In this document: positions 1 through 9,900 of the stretch, piece by piece | Numbering within the stretch: the first letter of the stretch is position 1 | How the letters are laid out: every line of letters begins with the position of its first letter | Origin: Paracidobacterium acidisoli | Lineage (GTDB): Bacteria; Acidobacteriota; Terriglobia; Terriglobales; Acidobacteriaceae | Length of the DNA stretch: 64,000 nt | NCBI RefSeq assembly: GCF_003428625.2 | Contig: NZ_QVQT02000002.1 | Location: forward strand, 779,026 to 843,025 | Direction: 5' to 3' | Made by a program: the position numbers and the translations under genes | The notes under the pieces: generated by a model | What the model was told of the DNA's origin: nothing | Database searches by the model: none | Seen by the model: only the letters and a program-made list of their open reading frames with translations

Positions 1-2229
1 GCGGGCCTGCTTTCTCTTCCTGCCGCGACAGCGCAGAGCCCTGCTCAGACCGCGTCCACCGCGGCTGCGGACCGGCCGTGGATGAATACATCTCTGACTC
101 CCGACCAGCGCGCGGATCTGGTGATCAAAGCGATGACGCTCGATGAGAAGCTCGATCTGGTGCACGGCACGGGATGGGGCGCGCTCAAGGACGGATCTCC
201 GATTGCCGAGGGGTCGAATGAGGGAGCGGGCTATGTGCAGGGGATTCCGCGGCTGGGGATTCCGGGGATCAACATGGCGGACTCGGCGGTGGGCGTGCGG
301 CTGGCGGCGAGAGAGAGCCGCTATGCGACGCTGCTGCCCTCGGTGCTGGGCGCGGCGAGCAGCTGGGACCCGGAGGCGGCGCATCTGTACGGCTCGGTGA
401 TTGGGCGCGAGCTGCGCGACCAGGGATACAACATGTCGATCGGCGGCGGCGTGGACATTACGCGCGAGCCGCGCAACGGGCGCAACTTCGAGTATGCGGG
501 CGAGGACCCGGTGCTGGCGGGCACGATGGTCGGCAACGTGGAAAAGGGCGTGCTGGATGAGAAGGTGATGAACGACATCAAGCACTATGCCCTGAACGAC
601 CAGGAGACGGGCCGCACGATCGTGAATGCCGTTCTGGGCAAGCGGGCGATGCGCGAGTCGGACCTGCTGGCCTTTCAGATTGCGATCGGGATTGCGACGC
701 CTTCGGCGGTGATGTGCTCGTACAACCGCGTGAACGGCGACTACTCGTGCGAGAACGACTACCTGCTGAACCAGGTGCTGAAGAAGGACTGGGACTTTAA
801 GGGCTTTGTGGTCTCGGACTGGATGGGCACGCACAGCACGGTGAAGGCGGCGCTGGCGGGGCTGGATAACGAGGAGCCGGGGCCGAACCATCCGGACGAT
901 CAGGAGCATGACGACAACGATGCGTGGTTTGCCGCGCCGCTGAAGGCGGCGGTGCAGAACGGCCAGGTGCCGATGTCGCGCCTGGAGGACATGGATCACC
1001 GCGTGCTGCGCAGCATGTTCGCGGCGGGCGTGATCGATCATCCGCCGTTTCCGCGCAGGGTGGTGGACCCGTTCCGCGGACGCGACGATGCCGAGCGCAT
1101 TGCGAACGAGAGCATTGTGCTGCTGAAGAATGCGGAGCATCTTCTGCCCCTCGATGGCGGCGTGAAGTCGATTGCGCTGATCGGATCGCATGCGGACGTG
1201 GGCGTGCTGTCGGGCGGCGGCTCGGCGCAGGTGGACGCGCCGGGGGGCAATGCGGCCGATCCGCAGCCGGGAACGATGAAGTGGGGTGAGGCGGTGTACT
1301 TCCCTTCCTCGCCGCTGAAGGAGATTCGCAGACAGGCTCCGCATGCGGCGGTGGAGTTTAACGCGGGCACCGATGTGGCCGCGGCGGCGGCGCTGGCGAA
1401 GCAGTCGCAGGTGGCGATTGTGTTTGTGAATCAGCCGATGATCGAAGGAAAAGACGCGAAGACGCTCTCGCTGCCGGATGACCAGGATGCGCTGGTGGAG
1501 GCGGTGACGGCGGCGAATCCACACACGATTGTGGTGCTGGAGACAGGCGGACCTGTGACGATGCCGTGGGCGGATCGCGTGGCGGGGATTGTGGAGGCGT
1601 GGTATCCGGGCATTGGCGGGGCGCAGTCGCTGGCGAACCTGCTCTTCGGACAGGTGAATCCATCGGGCAAGCTGCCTGTCACGTTTGCGAAGAGCGACGA
1701 TCAGCTTCCGCATCCGGAGGTTCCGGGGATCGGGCTGAAAGAGAAGGCGGTTCCGGGAAACCCTGACCATAAAGAGCTGCCGCGCTTCGATGCCGATTAC
1801 AACACGGAAGGCGCGCGGGTGGGCTACAAGTGGTATGAGTCGGAGCACAGGACGCCGCTGTTTCCGTTCGGCTACGGGCTCTCGTACACGACCTATGCGT
1901 ATTCAAACCTGAAGGCCAACGCGCAGGAGCGCTCGGTGAGCTTCGAGGTGAAGAACACGGGCAGCGTGGCGGGCACGGAGATTGCCGAGGTGTACGCGGA
2001 GCTTCCGGCGAAGGCCGATGAGCCGTTCAAACGGCTGGTAGCGTGGCAGCGCGTGGCACTCGATCCGGGCGAGTCGAAGACAGTGACGCTGAAGGTGGAC
2101 CCGCTGTATCTGTCGATCTTCAACACGGACAAAAACAGCTTCGAGCTGCTGCCGGGCGAGTACAGGATTCTCGCCGGTCCTTCGTCGGCGGAGCCGCCGC
2201 TGCATGCAACGATGACGGTGGCCGAGTAG
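1..2229 (+). CDS. Secreted GH3 beta-glucosidase-type glycoside hydrolase (5' partial)
   Basis: The reading frame is open from base 1. The first 27 visible codons run through an AGLLSLPAATAQ segment, the end of a signal peptide, so the true start lies before the window and the ATG at 82 is internal. The visible protein is 742 residues. Counting from the ATG at 82, the GH3 barrel carries KHYALNDQETGR (about 172-183) and GFVVSDWMGTH, whose Asp246 is the expected nucleophile. The second alpha/beta domain follows (about 340-590) and a fibronectin type III-like domain ends the protein (about 615-710), the standard layout of long GH3 beta-glucosidases and xylosidases. It should release terminal beta-linked sugars in the periplasm or outside the cell. 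Exact sugar specificity cannot be read. A GGGGCTGAAGCCCC hairpin followed by a T-rich tract begins 7 bp after the stop and may terminate transcription. Confidence 0.93.
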   Translation, partial: AGLLSLPAATAQSPAQTASTAAADRPWMNTSLTPDQRADLVIKAMTLDEKLDLVHGTGWGALKDGSPIAEGSNEGAGYVQGIPRLGIPGINMADSAVGVRLAARESRYATLLPSVLGAASSWDPEAAHLYGSVIGRELRDQGYNMSIGGGVDITREPRNGRNFEYAGEDPVLAGTMVGNVEKGVLDEKVMNDIKHYALNDQETGRTIVNAVLGKRAMRESDLLAFQIAIGIATPSAVMCSYNRVNGDYSCENDYLLNQVLKKDWDFKGFVVSDWMGTHSTVKAALAGLDNEEPGPNHPDDQEHDDNDAWFAAPLKAAVQNGQVPMSRLEDMDHRVLRSMFAAGVIDHPPFPRRVVDPFRGRDDAERIANESIVLLKNAEHLLPLDGGVKSIALIGSHADVGVLSGGGSAQVDAPGGNAADPQPGTMKWGEAVYFPSSPLKEIRRQAPHAAVEFNAGTDVAAAAALAKQSQVAIVFVNQPMIEGKDAKTLSLPDDQDALVEAVTAANPHTIVVLETGGPVTMPWADRVAGIVEAWYPGIGGAQSLANLLFGQVNPSGKLPVTFAKSDDQLPHPEVPGIGLKEKAVPGNPDHKELPRFDADYNTEGARVGYKWYESEHRTPLFPFGYGLSYTTYAYSNLKANAQERSVSFEVKNTGSVAGTEIAEVYAELPAKADEPFKRLVAWQRVALDPGESKTVTLKVDPLYLSIFNTDKNSFELLPGEYRILAGPSSAEPPLHATMTVAE

Positions 2230-2694
2230 CGGTCCGGGGCTGAAGCCCCTCTTTCTTTGGGCGATCAATTCCCCCGGCTAAAGATCACCCCAGCGAACAT
2301 TGTTCGCCGGGGGCCCCGATTGCCGGGGGCTTCTACCGGGTCCCGCTGGCGCGAGATGGGATATATTCCGTGACTATGTTGCGCAGGGGCTGAAGCCCTT
2401 TGGTTTTTGAGGCTGGTTCGGCACGGCTGAAGCCGTGCCCTGATACAAAGCGGTAAGGCTTCACACCTTTCGCTTCCCATCCTGGCTTCTCCGCCCCAGC
2501 GCACGAACACCGCGTACGCCGGGGACCCCGGTTCGCGAAGATGGGGCACCCGGGACTCTGCGAACACTCCACCGACTGCAGATCCCTCGGCTTCGCTCGG
2601 GATGACAAGGGGAGGCTGGGATGACGTGGGAGAAGAGTGTTCATTCCCATGTCCGAAAATCCGGACATGGGGTACCGGCCGGTGGGGACATCCC
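2230..2694. repeat. Mosaic of small hairpin repeats between convergent genes
   Basis: No gene is seen here. The stretch is a string of modules that recur through the window: GGGGCTGAAGCCCC (2236-2249); a CCCCCGGCTAAAG hairpin (2271-2348) interrupted by a 39-bp insert (2284-2322); a second GGGGCTGAAGCCC (2386-2398); GGCACGGCTGAAGCCGTGCC plus CTGATACAAA (2420-2449); a CCCAT...ATGGGG hairpin (2477-2546) whose loop holds a related insert (hairpin 2494-2524); a GATCCCTCGGCTTCGCTCGGGAT module (2581-2603); and a CCCATGTCCG/CGGACATGGG hairpin (2646-2671). All lie between the 3' ends of the GH3 and MBL genes. Confidence 0.85.
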
Positions 2695-3426
2695 TCAGGA
2701 TTCGGCGGGGCCGAGGACCTCTCGCAGGACGGTCGCAAGCTCAGTCAGTACCTGTCCTCCATTGCCGGAATAACTGGAGCCATGCATCACGGCCAGCGTT
2801 TGCGGCTGATGGCCGGCCAGATTCCTCAGAATGTCTCCCGTCCGATGCGTATAGGGTGTGGCTCCGGCAAACGGGCCGCCTTCTCCGGCGATCAGGTCTT
2901 CGCGGCAGCGCTCGATAAATCCGGAGGTCGCGAGGGGCTCCCGGTCACCCCCCTGGACGCACAGGTCGGAGCAGAACAGCGTCCGGTTCGTTTCTTCGAA
3001 GAGCAGCCCGGCATCCCATCCGTGCGGAAGATGGGGCGTCGGCAAAAACCGGAAGCGGTGTCTGCCGGTGCTCAGCGTTTCTTCCGGCGCGAGCGCTTTC
3101 GGCGTCCGGATCGCATAGTCGTTGACGCTAACCATCGCTCCGACCAGGCCGCAGACGGCCTCAGCCTGGGGGGCGATCTGAAGCCATTCATTGAGGCCGC
3201 CTACCTCATCCGACTCAAAGTGGCTGAAGCCGATGTATCGAAGTGCGGCTGGATCGATCACCCTGGCGACCGCCTCCCGGAGCAGTGGGAACATGCCCCG
3301 CAGTCCGGCGTGAAAGAGCAGCGGCTCATCGTCGTTCACTAAAAAATGGTTGAATGCCAGATTGATCTGCGGGACGAAGACAGAGATTCTGTAGGTCTCC
3401 GGAGCTATTTCGCTGAGGGTGAACAT
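2695..3426 (-). CDS. MBL-fold protein of the flavodiiron (ODP) type, stand-alone
   Basis: This 243-residue protein is a metallo-beta-lactamase-fold domain. Its metal motif SHFESDEVGG (H69, E71, D73) has the H-x-E-x-D pattern of flavodiiron proteins rather than the H-x-H-x-D-H of hydrolases. Further expected ligands are H132 or H135 in LPTPHLPHGWDAG, D154 in LFCSDL and H215 in AVMHGSSY, so the diiron site looks complete. Flavodiiron proteins reduce O2 or NO using a C-terminal flavodoxin domain. That domain is absent here, so a partner flavoprotein or another reaction must be assumed. There is no signal peptide, which suggests a cytosolic protein. It stands alone, convergent with the GH3 gene and 187 bp from the end of the ADOP gene. 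The fold and ligand set are clear; the physiological role is not. Confidence 0.85.
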   Translation of the reverse strand: MFTLSEIAPETYRISVFVPQINLAFNHFLVNDDEPLLFHAGLRGMFPLLREAVARVIDPAALRYIGFSHFESDEVGGLNEWLQIAPQAEAVCGLVGAMVSVNDYAIRTPKALAPEETLSTGRHRFRFLPTPHLPHGWDAGLLFEETNRTLFCSDLCVQGGDREPLATSGFIERCREDLIAGEGGPFAGATPYTHRTGDILRNLAGHQPQTLAVMHGSSYSGNGGQVLTELATVLREVLGPAES

Positions 3427-3613
3427 CAGCGGATTATAGGAGAGCCCGAAGACTGCGGTAAAGCATTGTCCGGCAGCCTCTTATGTCGAGCACATGGCAC
3501 GGCCGCCAGGCATCGGAATGCTTCCTGGCAGAGCGGTTTTCGCATGCACGGAAATCGCGGCAGAGAAAGCTCCGGCGCTATGTCTTCCCTGCTGCGGAGA
3601 CAGGCCTTGTTGT

Positions 3614-6037
3614 TTATTCCGTGCGGAGGACGCGCATGGGATCGACCGAAGCGGCGCGGCGGGCCGGAAAGTAGCAGGCAAAGAGCGCGGCGGCAAGCAG
3701 AATGAAGCCGACGGCGGCGAAGGCCGAGAGATCGAGCGCACCTACGCCGAAGAGGGTGCTTTTGAGCGCGCGGCCGACGAAGAAGGCGCCGATCAGGCCG
3801 AGTCCCAGACCGCCGCAGGCGAGCAGCAAGCCCTCGCGCAGCACGAGGCCGATGACGCCGCCCTGGGTGGCTCCGAGAGCCATGCGCAGAGCGATCTCAT
3901 GCGAGCGCTGGAGGACGGCGAAGGCCATGACGCCGTAGATGCCGAGGGCCGCGAGCAGCAGGGCGATAGCGGCGAAGGTGACGAAGAGGACGACGGTGAA
4001 GCGGTCATTGGAGAGCACGGTGTCACGGACCTGCTCGAGGGTCTGAGGCTGCGCGAGCGCAATCTGCGAATCGACGGCATGAATGGCGGCGGCGATGCTT
4101 TTCGTCATCGAGGCGGGGTCTTCGGCGGTGCGCACGCCGATGGAGGCGGAGGGCCAGGGGATCTGCCAGAACGGGATATCGATCTCCGGATAGTCTTTGC
4201 GGAAGCCGTTGCTGCGCACGTTGTGGATGACGCCGACGATCTGCCATTCGACGGGAGGTCCGAGCTTTGTCACACCTGGGATGAGCTGCTCGACGACGAC
4301 ACGCTGCTGGAGCGGGTCGACGCCTTTGAGGAACTCCTTCACGAAGTCCTCGTTGACCATGGCGACCTTCACGCTCGATGCGGTGTCCTGATCGGTGAAG
4401 GCACGGCCTCGGATGAGGCGGATGTCGAAGGTCTTGAGGTAGTCGGGCGTCACCATCTCAAAGCCGGCGTTGGGACGCTGCGAGAGGTCGGAGTAGGCGG
4501 GCTTTCCGGCGAGGGTAAAGGGCATGCCGAAGTAGGTGCCTTCGAGGGGCATACCGGTCATGACGGCGGCGTGGGAGACTCCGGGAACGGCGTCGATGGC
4601 GCCGAGAATGCGGTGGTAGTAGGCAACGATCGAGGCCGGGTCGTTGGAGCGGCTGTCGGGGACGGGCAGGCCGAAGGTGAGCACGTGATCGATGGTGACG
4701 CCGAGGTCGACGCGGGTGAGGTTCCAGAAGCTGTGGATGACCATGCCGGCTCCGGCGAGCAGGGTGAGCGCAAGGGTGAACTCGCCGACGACCAGGATGC
4801 GGCGCAGGCGGTGGCGCTCACGGCTGGTGCCGCTGCGGCCGCCCTCCTTGAGAGCTTCGGCGGGATCGACACGGGCGGCGAGCAGAGCGGGCACGCATCC
4901 GAAGAGCAGACCGGCGAGGGTGGTGGCTCCCAGGGTGAAGAGGAGCACGGGCAGATTGAGGCGCAGGTCGGCCTCGGTGGGGAGGGTTCCGTTGGGCATG
5001 ACGGCGATAAGGCCGTGCAGCATGGCATAGCCGACTCCGATGCCGAGAATGCCGCCCATGAAGGCGAGAAGCAGGCTTTCGGTGAGGAGCTGCGCGAAGA
5101 TAGTGCCGGGAGAGGCACCGATGGCGCTGCGCACAGCCAGCTCCTTTTGCCGGGTCATGCTGCGGGCAAGGAGCAGGTTGGCCACATTGACGCAGGCGAT
5201 GAGGAGCACGAAGCCGACGGCGCCGAGGAGGAGCCAGAGGGTCATCTTGCGGTCACTGGGAAGAAAGTCGTTCTTCAGCGGCTCGACGAAGGAGCCCCAC
5301 CCTTTGTCGCTCTTCGGGTACTGCTGAGCGATATGGGTGGTGACGGCATTCATGTCCTGCTGGGCCTGTTTGATGGTGACGCCGGGCTTGAGACGCCCCA
5401 TGACCAGAAGAAAGTGAAAGTCATGGTTTAACTGTTCCGGCTTAAAGACAAGCGGAACGGTGAGCTGCGCGTCGGAGCGATCAGCCATTCCGGGAGCCTC
5501 GACACCGACTACGGTGTAGGGCGCTCCGTCGAGACTGAGGGTGGTACCGAGGATGTTCGGGTTGGCTCCGAGCCGCGCCCAGAGCTTGTGGGTGAGCACG
5601 ACGACGTGGTCCTTCCCTTCCTGGCCTTCTTCGGGGAGAAATCCGCGGCCCATGAAGAAGGGATTGCCGGTCATCTGAAGCATGCCGACGGTGACCTTCG
5701 TTCCCTCAACGTACTCGGGCTGATTCTTTGTGGAGATATTGAACTGGCCGCCGGTCCAGGCGTTCAGATCCTGAAAGGAGGTGGCCTGGCGCTTCCAGTC
5801 GGTGAAGTCTCCGGCGGAGACGCTGTTGTGGTAGGTCTGAATCTTCGACCAGACCATGACCAGCTGGTCGGGCTGCGGATAAGGCAGTGGCGCGAGCAGC
5901 GTGGCGTAATCGACGGTAAAGATAGCGGTGTTGGCTCCGATGCCGAGGGCCAGGGTGAGCAGGACGGTGATGGTCATTCCCGGATGCTTGCGCAGCATGC
6001 GCAGAGCAAAGCGAAGGTGCTGGAGCAGATTCTGCAC
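3614..6037 (-). CDS. ADOP-family ABC transporter permease (MacB/FtsX type)
   Basis: The start chosen is GTG at 6037 (VQNLLQHLRFALRML), preceded by CGAGGTAC about 7 nt upstream. The open frame extends to 6271, but that 78-residue extension is low-complexity and unlike the family. The 807-residue protein begins with the conserved LRFALRMLRKHPGMT, a membrane segment with TLALGIGANTAIF, a MacB-type periplasmic domain (about 50-240), an FtsX permease domain (about 270-390), then a second copy of the unit ending in a C-terminal FtsX domain (about 690-800) and MRVLRTE. This matches the acidobacterial duplicated orphan permeases, which usually occur without a linked ATPase, as here. They are thought to form MacB-like efflux or lipoprotein transport systems. 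The substrate is unknown. Family assignment is firm. Confidence 0.93.
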   Translation of the reverse strand: MQNLLQHLRFALRMLRKHPGMTITVLLTLALGIGANTAIFTVDYATLLAPLPYPQPDQLVMVWSKIQTYHNSVSAGDFTDWKRQATSFQDLNAWTGGQFNISTKNQPEYVEGTKVTVGMLQMTGNPFFMGRGFLPEEGQEGKDHVVVLTHKLWARLGANPNILGTTLSLDGAPYTVVGVEAPGMADRSDAQLTVPLVFKPEQLNHDFHFLLVMGRLKPGVTIKQAQQDMNAVTTHIAQQYPKSDKGWGSFVEPLKNDFLPSDRKMTLWLLLGAVGFVLLIACVNVANLLLARSMTRQKELAVRSAIGASPGTIFAQLLTESLLLAFMGGILGIGVGYAMLHGLIAVMPNGTLPTEADLRLNLPVLLFTLGATTLAGLLFGCVPALLAARVDPAEALKEGGRSGTSRERHRLRRILVVGEFTLALTLLAGAGMVIHSFWNLTRVDLGVTIDHVLTFGLPVPDSRSNDPASIVAYYHRILGAIDAVPGVSHAAVMTGMPLEGTYFGMPFTLAGKPAYSDLSQRPNAGFEMVTPDYLKTFDIRLIRGRAFTDQDTASSVKVAMVNEDFVKEFLKGVDPLQQRVVVEQLIPGVTKLGPPVEWQIVGVIHNVRSNGFRKDYPEIDIPFWQIPWPSASIGVRTAEDPASMTKSIAAAIHAVDSQIALAQPQTLEQVRDTVLSNDRFTVVLFVTFAAIALLLAALGIYGVMAFAVLQRSHEIALRMALGATQGGVIGLVLREGLLLACGGLGLGLIGAFFVGRALKSTLFGVGALDLSAFAAVGFILLAAALFACYFPARRAASVDPMRVLRTE

Positions 6038-6289
6038 GGCGTACCTCGTTCCCGTGGGCTGGCTCGGAGCAGAAGCCAGAGAGCCACTTGTACAGAATGC
6101 AGACGGACAGCCATTCGGAATGGTGCAGATTTGCAGCAAAATGTTTGATTTTGCAGGGTATGCCGGTGGCGGCGGCGCGTGATGCTGTCCATAAACGAAC
6201 GGCAGTGTACGCTGGCGGACAAATGAAGGAGGCGGCTGATAGCCGGAAAATGTCCACCTTAGGTTGGACATAAAAACCCATCGCCGCTC

Positions 6290-6385
6290 TCATGACAGAT
6301 GTCAGACGGGAACCTAGTCTGAGAGAGTCTCTTAGGTATCACCTACCTCCACCCCGGCCAGAACATGGACCGGGGTTTTTCTTTT
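6290..6385 (+). ncRNA. Candidate small RNA ending in an intrinsic terminator
   Basis: No open frame explains this stretch. It contains a hairpin CCTAGTCTGAGA-gag-TCTCTTAGG (about 6312-6335) followed by a terminator-like stem CCCCGGCC...GG(A)CCGGGG (6352-6375) and a T-rich tail TTTTTCTTTT (6376-6385) on the + strand. No plus-strand gene lies upstream that would need this terminator: the nearest gene, the ADOP permease, is divergent. A TTGGAC hexamer at 6264-6269 could be a -35 box, but no good -10 is seen. I propose a small RNA of about 100 nt; a spare leftover terminator is the alternative. Confidence 0.35.
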
Positions 6386-6962
6386 GCTCGCCGGTCTCAC
6401 TGTCATCCCTCGGCTGCGCTCGGGATGACAAGAGTGGGGATTCTGCCCCCATATCCGAAGATCCGGACATGGGGCAATCCGGCACCCGGGTTCATGTTTT
6501 GGGGAGCCGGTGCTGAAGCCCCTTTCTTCCCGTACCCTGATTCACCGGGCTAAAGCCCGGTGCTTCTACCGGGTCTCGCTGACGCGAGAGGATATGTGTT
6601 CCGTGGCTATGTCGCACAGGGGCTGAAGCCCCTCTTTCAGATATCTTTTTCGGCACGGCTGAAGCCGTGCCCTGATACAAAACGCACACAGGACATGGCA
6701 TCCGGGATGCCTGGGAAGTGGTAAGGCTTCCCACCTTAGCCGCCAACAACGGGCGGCGAAGATGGGGCACCCTGATCCCTGCGAACAGCCACTTCATCAA
6801 CAACCGCAGATCCTTCGACTTCGCTCGGGATGACAACAGTAAGGATTCGGGATGACAAAGAGGAAGTTGGGATGGCGTGGCGGGATTCTGGATGAAAGGA
6901 AGAGTTTCCGGCCCCATGTCCGGAAAGACGGATACGGGACACGCGGTATCCGGAGGTCTGCG
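6386..6962. repeat. Mosaic of small hairpin repeats
   Basis: No gene is seen. Modules in order: CCTCGGCTGCGCTCGGGAT (6407-6425); CCCCATATCCG/CCGGACATGGGG (6447-6474); a degenerate GCTGAAGCCCC (6512-6522); CCGGGCTAAAGCCCGG plus the TGCTTCTACCGGGTCTCGC tail (6545-6590); AGGGGCTGAAGCCCCT (6618-6633); GGCACGGCTGAAGCCGTGCC plus CTGATACAAA (6652-6681); an uninterrupted CCCACCTTAGC...GCGAAGATGGGG hairpin with loop AACAAC (6730-6767); GATCCTTCGACTTCGCTCGG (6809-6828); and a degenerate CCCCATGTCCG hairpin (6912-6938). The uninterrupted copy at 6730 is the reference showing that other copies carry an insert. Confidence 0.85.
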
Positions 6963-9900
6963 TTATGCGGCGGGGCGGTGGCGGCTGGGGTGCGTGTCGG
7001 GCTTTCCTTCTCCCAGCCTGGCTTTGATTGTGGCGGGGGTTGCGGCAGCGGGTCCGTACGCGGCGAGAACGGCTCCGCTGCGGCGATCGAGGAGGAGCAT
7101 GGCTCCGCGCTGGGCGGCGAGGGTGAAGCGGATGCGGTCTCCGGTGAGCGCATCGGTCAGGTCGATGGGCTGCGCGTCGAGCGACTCATTGCTGAAGCTG
7201 TAGAGAACGGCGTCGTCGAGCACGGTGGGAAAGGCGAGGACACCGGGCGAGAGCGGGGTGACCTGCCGGAAGGGCGCGGCGGCTGCGGCCTGGGCGAGTG
7301 CGTAGCGGTAGAGCGCGGCGGTGGCGTCGTAGCCCTCGGCGAACTCGACGGGATCGCGTGCCCAGAGGATGCGGCCTTTGCCGTGAGGGATGGACTCGAC
7401 GGATTTGCCGTCGGCGAAGCGCAGGACCTGGAGCGGCAACTGCTGAATGATGGTCGGAAAGCTGACGTCGATGGGTTTTTCGCCGGGGAGATCGAGGGTG
7501 GACTGGCGGACATCGAGGGGCAGGATCTTTGCTTCGAGGCCAGGGGCATCGGCGTGGAGCGAGGCGAGGCGGTTGACGGTCTGCCAGTGCTCGTTCCAGG
7601 CGACAGGACCGCTGACGAGGAGGGTGCCTCCGGCGGCGGCGTAGTCGAGGAGCTGCTGCCAGGCGCGGTCGGTGAGGGCCTGGGCGGCGGGCAGGATGAC
7701 GAGCTTTGGTGAGCCCAGCTCGGCCAGACGGTTTTCCGGAAGCATGCGCGCCGGGGTGTGGTCGTAGTAGGCGAGGGCGCGGAGTGCTTTCTTCTGCACG
7801 TCCTGAGCCTGGGGGTTCATGTTGCTATATTGGATGGCCTGCGAGGTGACCAGGGTGACCTGGGGCAGGGTGATGCGGGTGAAGCTGCCGGGGCTTTTCG
7901 CGATGAAGGCGGCATACGCGGAGAGGACTTCGGCCTCCGGCTTTTCGGTCCCGTCGGGACGGACGGCTCCGATAGGGATCTCATTGTCGTTGGCCATGTA
8001 GCTGTTCACGTTCCAGACCCACTCGAGCGCGCCGGTTCCCTGGGCGAAGGCCATGGCGATTTTGCGCTCGAGCTGCCAGCCCTCTTCCTGGGCGGTGAGG
8101 CGGAGGTGCGAGTCTTCAAAGAGGCGCTGCTGCTCGCCGGTCTCCTGAATGAGCATGGGCTTGCCGGGGAATTTGGCGGCGAGAGAGGCCCAGAGCGAGC
8201 CGTCGAAGTCCCACCAGGTGTGGTCGGCGGTGAAGTCGATGAGCTGCGAGAAATAAGCCGGGGAGAGGCGATTTCCGACGCCGTTTTCTTCCTGGCCAAC
8301 GGTGATAAGTTGTGTTGATCCTGTGGATTCAATCAGATTGCGCATCTTTCTCACCCAGTCAGCGAAGATATCCTGTGTAAACAGGTAATAATCATAGACT
8401 TTGAGCGGATTATAGCCGGTGCGGACGCTGTCGAAACCGAAGGCTCCGGCCTTCGGGAGGGCGTAGGGATCGGCGGCCGCGGTCTCGGGTGGAATGCTCC
8501 CGGTCTGCGGCTGAAGCTGGCGGCCCATGCCGTAAGAAGGCTCAGCCCAGGCGTCGAAGAGGGTGGCCGGATCGGGGTAGCGCTGCTTCAGCCAGGCGCG
8601 CCAGGCGGCCTGCTCGAAGGGGTCGCCGACAGGCTGAGTCTTCCAGAGATTGCTGTTGGCGCTGGGCTCGTTGATGAGATCCCAGGCCAGGAAAGGCACG
8701 TCGTGGAAGCGGCGGGCGAGCGAGCTGACGTAAAGCGACTGGGCGCGGAGGGCGGTGGGGTCGAGGTAGGCGTTGAGGCCGCCGAGGTTTTCCGGCAGGA
8801 AGGCGAAGAGGTTGAACTGCACGGGCAGATGGTTGTGGCGGGCGCACATGAGGAAGGCCTCGATGGTGCGCAGGGCGTCTTCGCTGACCTGGCCGTTGGC
8901 GGCGAGCTCGGGGTCCCAGGCGCTCCAGAGGCCGCTGCGGATCATGTCGAGGCCGGCGGCGCGGATCTGCGCCATATCGTGGTCCCAGACGTACGCGTTG
9001 GGACGCATGAGGTAGAGACGCTGCACATCGCTCGACATGTAGGTGGTGCCGACGACGGGCAGAGGCTTGCCGTCGAGCTGGAAGTAGTCGGGGCCGACGG
9101 TGAGCTTCGGGCCGGAGAGCAGGTAGCTCCAGTCGCGAATCCAGAAGGCGGAGCGGTCGGTGCGGAGGGGTTTGCCGTCGCGGAGGAGGGTGGCGACGAC
9201 GGTGTGGAGGCCGCTGCCGCTCTCGGCGCTCTGCGGGAGGGTGACGGGATGCGCGGAATCGGCGGGGAGGGTGGCTTCGTACGGGGTGCCTCCCTGCTCG
9301 GCGGTGACGCGGATGCGGAGCTGATCGCCCGAGGGCTGCGGGGTGAGCGGATCGGAGGGCGTGAAGCGGAACTCGAGGGCCTCGCCGGGGAGAAAGAGCG
9401 GCAGGCGCGGGCGGAAGGTGAAGCGGTCGGAGCGGCGCGTGGCGAGCGCGCCGAGCTCGGCGAGAAGCTGCGTGTTGCTGAAGAAGGACGCATCGGGATC
9501 GCAGGCGACGAAGAGCCAGCGGCCTCCGATGAAGCGGTACGTATTGTGGTCGATTTCGTAGACAGGAGCGGCGAGCTTGTGGCCGTCGCGCTCACCCCAG
9601 GCGAGGGTGGTGAGGTCGGCGTCTTCGTCTCCGGTAGAGCCGTCGCGGTGGTACTTTTCGACGACGGAGAGGCGCAGGACGGGGCTGAAGGCGCGGCTCC
9701 ATGAAAAGGAGGGGAGCTGCGGGGTGACATCCTCATTGGGCGTGAAGGTCAGGCCGGCGGAGCCGGGGGTCTGCTGGTAGTCGTGGATGAAGAGCTCGAG
9801 CGACTGGGCAACGGAGGGAGCGCGGAGGTGCCAGCCGGAGGCGTCCTGATACGCGGCGCGGGTAAAGGCTTTGCCGCCGAGGACGATGAGGTTGCCGCCG

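Noticed and set aside
2265-3342. Several open frames across repeat modules (also at 6492, 14616, 27321, 30203)
   Set aside because: They are translations of the palindromic repeats and recur with the modules in different frames.
3494-5431. A 645-codon plus-strand open frame across the permease gene
   Set aside because: It is antisense to the ADOP permease, rich in Gly/Glu/Asp/His, and has no family features. Long antisense frames are expected in GC-rich genes; similar ones at 16770, 20582, 28223 and 60698 were rejected for the same reason.
6290-6385. A TPP-type riboswitch because of the CTGAGAG string
   Set aside because: The remaining conserved TPP elements are absent and no downstream plus-strand gene exists.
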